This document shows, piece by piece, positions 14,295 to 16,252 of a stretch of DNA of 16,252 nucleotides. Source of the stretch: Bog-564 sp035509915. Its GTDB lineage: Bacteria > Actinomycetota > Acidimicrobiia > Acidimicrobiales > UBA8190. The stretch lies in NCBI GenBank assembly GCA_035509915.1, contig DATKIB010000098.1, forward strand, positions 1-16,252, written 5' to 3'. Each line of letters opens with the position of its first letter. Positions within the stretch are counted from its first letter, which is position 1. A program made the position numbers and the translations under genes. The notes beneath the pieces were generated by a model. It searched no databases. It had not been told where the DNA came from and saw nothing but the letters and a program-made list of their open reading frames with translations.

Positions 14295-15164
14295 TCAGGC
14301 TCCCGCCCCGATCGACCCCACGGCCCACTCCTGGAGCAGCGGCGCAAGAAGCGGCCATCGCACGAAGATCCCGTCGCGCTGGTCTCGTTCGCTCTGCCGT
14401 TCGATCCATTCCCTGTCACCCCACGGAGGCTCGACGAGCCTGGCGTTTGGCAGTAGCTCGGCCAGTGCCTCCGAAGTGGCGCGGGTATGGAAGGCATCGC
14501 TTTCACCGCTGCGAAAGACGAGAGTGGGAACCTTGATGCTGCGGGCCAGGCCGTCCGATAGCCCGGGTACAAGCTGGTCTTGGCGGGGGCAGTAGGCCTG
14601 CATCCATCGCTCCATGGTGCCGATGAACTCCTTGCGGTCCTGAGCCAGAAACCGCGCGCCGTTCGCTGGGTTGCGTTCGAGTACTTCGGTCCACTCGGGT
14701 AAGACGGCGACAGCCTCCATCCCGTCGCTCCAGGCCGCCTGCAGGGACCCGCCGCAGTAATGGACGGCAAGGTTCATGAGCCCGAACACGCCGCCGCTGA
14801 TCCACCAGATGGCCAGACCGGCCGCGGCGTCGGGATGGTTGGCGGCGGTGAGCAGCGAGACGCGTGCTCCCCCCGATCCGCCGGCGATCACGGCCGGCGT
14901 CATGTCGAGACGGGACAGGAGCCCCGCCAGCACGTCGGCCTGCATCTCGGACTCTGAGGGCCCTTCGAAGCACACGTCCGAGGCACCACAGTTGGGGCGG
15001 TCCCAGATGAGGACTCGGTTGCCTTGCTCGGCCAGCGCCTGGGCCAATTCCCGGACGCCGGGATAGTCCTTGCTGAAGCGGCCGCCGGGCGTGATCACCC
15101 AAGGCCGTCCGTCCCCGATCACTTCGTAACTGAGTGATAGCCCGTTCACGATTGCCGTGGCCAC
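14295..15164 (-). CDS. alpha/beta hydrolase fold protein
   Basis: A 289-residue cytoplasmic hydrolase. Visible are the oxyanion region TPGGRF (25-30), RVLIWDRPNCGASD (50-63), the nucleophile elbow GGSGG with S97, and a likely acid in FRSGESDAFHT (D223). The usual C-terminal catalytic His is not where expected: the corresponding segment reads VEPPWGDREW (244-253), and no His occurs after H226. The reaction is unknown; esterase, C-C hydrolase or non-catalytic roles are possible. The start GTG 15164 lacks a ribosome binding site but lies six bases after a TATGAT -10-like element, suggesting a leaderless transcript. It is first in a probable operon with the DUF2834 gene and divergent from the amidohydrolase gene (24-bp gap). 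Confidence 0.88.
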   Translation of the reverse strand: MATAIVNGLSLSYEVIGDGRPWVITPGGRFSKDYPGVRELAQALAEQGNRVLIWDRPNCGASDVCFEGPSESEMQADVLAGLLSRLDMTPAVIAGGSGGARVSLLTAANHPDAAAGLAIWWISGGVFGLMNLAVHYCGGSLQAAWSDGMEAVAVLPEWTEVLERNPANGARFLAQDRKEFIGTMERWMQAYCPRQDQLVPGLSDGLARSIKVPTLVFRSGESDAFHTRATSEALAELLPNARLVEPPWGDREWIERQSERDQRDGIFVRWPLLAPLLQEWAVGSIGAGA

Positions 15165-15180
15165 GGCCGGATCATAGTAT
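15152..15180 (+). promoter_or_regulatory. promoter of the amidohydrolase gene, probably leaderless
   Basis: TTGCCG (15152-15157), a 17-bp spacer and TAGTAT (15175-15180). The ATG at 15189 begins nine bases after the last base of the -10 element, where transcription would be expected to start, and no ribosome binding site is present. The -35 element lies inside the first codons of the divergent hydrolase gene. Confidence 0.5.
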
Positions 15181-15201
15181 TGACTTCGATGTCAAAAACA
15201 A
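15171..15201 (-). promoter_or_regulatory. promoter of the alpha/beta hydrolase gene, probably leaderless
   Basis: On the minus strand TATGAT (15176-15171) lies six bases before GTG 15164. A weak -35, TTGTTT (15201-15196), is 19 bp upstream of it. It overlaps the -10 element of the opposite promoter: ATCATAGTAT reads ATACTATGAT on the other strand. Confidence 0.45.
15180..15195. promoter_or_regulatory. 16-bp palindrome, candidate operator
   Basis: TTGACTTCGATGTCAA pairs at seven of eight positions across its centre. It covers the ATG of the amidohydrolase gene (15189-15191) and sits in the spacer of the hydrolase promoter. A dimeric repressor bound here could shut both genes. No regulator gene for it is visible in the window. 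Confidence 0.5.
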
Positions 15202-16252
15202 GGTTTGTCGTCGACGCGGACTCCCATTGGTGTGAGCGTCCTGACCTGTTCACCAAGCTGGCCCCGGCGAAGTACAAGGACCGTGTGCCCCATGTCGAGG
15301 AGGTCGACGGCGAGCCCACCTGGGTATTCGACGGACTGGTGATGGGACGGTTCAGCGCCGGCGGGGTGATCGCGCGCGACGGGAGCAAGTCGCCCTCCGG
15401 CCCCGCGCTGGAGGAGTGGACGATCGATCAGATCCACGAGGGCGCCTACGACCCGAAGGTTCGCCTTGGTGTGCTCGACAGCTTGGGCATCGATGCCCAG
15501 GTGATATTCCCCAGCACTATCGGGCTCGGCGGCCAGGACCTCGGCCTCGTCGATGACCAAACACTGCGTCGCCTGACGATCGAGATCTACAACGACGCCC
15601 AGGCGCAGATCCAGGCCGAGTCGAACAACCGTCTACTCCCGCTTCCCGTCATGCCGGCATGGAGCATCGACGCGTGTGTCGCTGAGGCCAAGCGGGTTGC
15701 GGGTCTCGGCGCCCGCGGTGTGAACATGACCTCGGATCCCGACGATCTTGGCGCCCCCGATCTGGCCAGCCCCGAATGGGACCCATTGTGGGCGACGTGC
15801 GTCGAGCATCAGCTGCCGGTGCATTTCCACATCGGAGCCAGCGTCACCGGTATGACCTTTTACGGCAGGTACCCGTGGCCGTCACACCCCCGGAATGTGC
15901 GCCTGGCCATTGGCGGCACGTTGCTGTTCATCGGCAACGCTCGGGTCGTGACCAACCTCATCCTCTCCGGCATGTTCGACCGCCATCCGGACCTGAAGAT
16001 GGTCTCGGTCGAAAGTGGCTGCGGGTGGATTCCATTCATCCTGGAGACGCTCGACTACGAGATGAGCGAGAACGCGCCTGACGAGTTGCGCCAGATGAAG
16101 AAAATGCCTTCGCAGTACTTCAAGTCCAACCTGTACGCGACGCTCTGGTTCGAAGACAACTTCAATCGGCTGAGTGACCTCATCGAGACCGTCGGCGAGG
16201 ACAACATCCTGTTCGAGACCGACTTCCCCCACCCGACGTGCCTCTACCCCGA
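15189..16252 (+). CDS. amidohydrolase_2 family metal-dependent hydrolase (3' end outside window)
   Basis: The first 354 residues of a TIM-barrel amidohydrolase_2 protein (the ACMSD/decarboxylase-like group); the frame is open at the window end. Visible motifs are VVDADSHWCER (D11, H13, E16), HFHIG (213-216, H212 and H214), VSVESGCGWIPFILE (272-286, E275) and ETDFPHPT (343-350, D345 as metal ligand). Family members hydrolyse or decarboxylate ring-derived carboxylates using Zn or Mn; the substrate here is unknown. The start ATG 15189 has no ribosome binding site and lies just after a -10-like element, so the transcript is probably leaderless. It is divergent from the alpha/beta hydrolase gene, and the shared 24-bp gap suggests joint control and perhaps one pathway. 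Confidence 0.92.
   Translation, partial: MSKTRFVVDADSHWCERPDLFTKLAPAKYKDRVPHVEEVDGEPTWVFDGLVMGRFSAGGVIARDGSKSPSGPALEEWTIDQIHEGAYDPKVRLGVLDSLGIDAQVIFPSTIGLGGQDLGLVDDQTLRRLTIEIYNDAQAQIQAESNNRLLPLPVMPAWSIDACVAEAKRVAGLGARGVNMTSDPDDLGAPDLASPEWDPLWATCVEHQLPVHFHIGASVTGMTFYGRYPWPSHPRNVRLAIGGTLLFIGNARVVTNLILSGMFDRHPDLKMVSVESGCGWIPFILETLDYEMSENAPDELRQMKKMPSQYFKSNLYATLWFEDNFNRLSDLIETVGEDNILFETDFPHPTCLYP

Overview
The window is GC-rich DNA with GTG starts, very short gene spacing and possible leaderless transcription. Its protein families (DUF5996, DUF2834, a limonene-epoxide-hydrolase-like protein, an actinobacterial alpha/beta hydrolase, an amidohydrolase_2 protein) suggest a high-GC actinobacterium, perhaps of the Acidimicrobiia or mycobacterial type. 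That assignment is inferred from gene content. I see no rRNA, tRNA, insertion sequence or CRISPR array.

Left third (1-5100), regulatory. A 13/14-bp tandem array (8-133) lies upstream of a 120-residue helix-turn-helix protein (333-695, +). Facing it is a 1078-residue PAS-GGDEF-EAL protein (713-3949, -). Its EAL motifs are intact, but its GGDEF motif reads GGDRF while the RxxD inhibitory site is kept, so it is best read as a sensory c-di-GMP phosphodiesterase. Upstream of it on the same strand is a second 121-residue helix-turn-helix protein (4276-4641, -), a clear paralogue of the first. After that come a 59-residue secreted peptide gene (4888-5067, -) with a strong ribosome binding site, and divergently a sigma-70-like protein with a C-terminal membrane anchor (about 5218-5916, +).

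Middle (5900-11300), export and hydrolysis. A small minus-strand open frame (6157-6378) lies head to head with an MFS transporter (6391-7635, +). Next is a secreted LIP-family lipase (7795-9072, +), which converges on a phospholipase C/acid phosphatase family protein (9140-10786, -). A limonene-1,2-epoxide-hydrolase-like protein follows (10871-11257, +).

Right third (11289-16252), catabolic and unknown. It holds a DUF5996 protein (-), a PYROXD2/phytoene-desaturase-like FAD oxidoreductase (+) whose 3' end overlaps a DUF2834 membrane protein (-), and an alpha/beta hydrolase (-) in a probable operon with the DUF2834 gene. A truncated amidohydrolase_2 protein (15189 to the window end, +) is divergent from the hydrolase. 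The last pair is separated by 24 bp containing back-to-back -10-like elements and a palindrome over a start codon.

The genes read as a signalling block (c-di-GMP, sigma factor, secreted peptide) beside an accessory set for breaking down lipids or terpenoid-like compounds. Any functional link between the two is inference. The most interesting items are the duplicated small HTH proteins around the c-di-GMP enzyme, the secreted peptide paired with the membrane-anchored sigma factor, and the compact divergent promoter near 15180.
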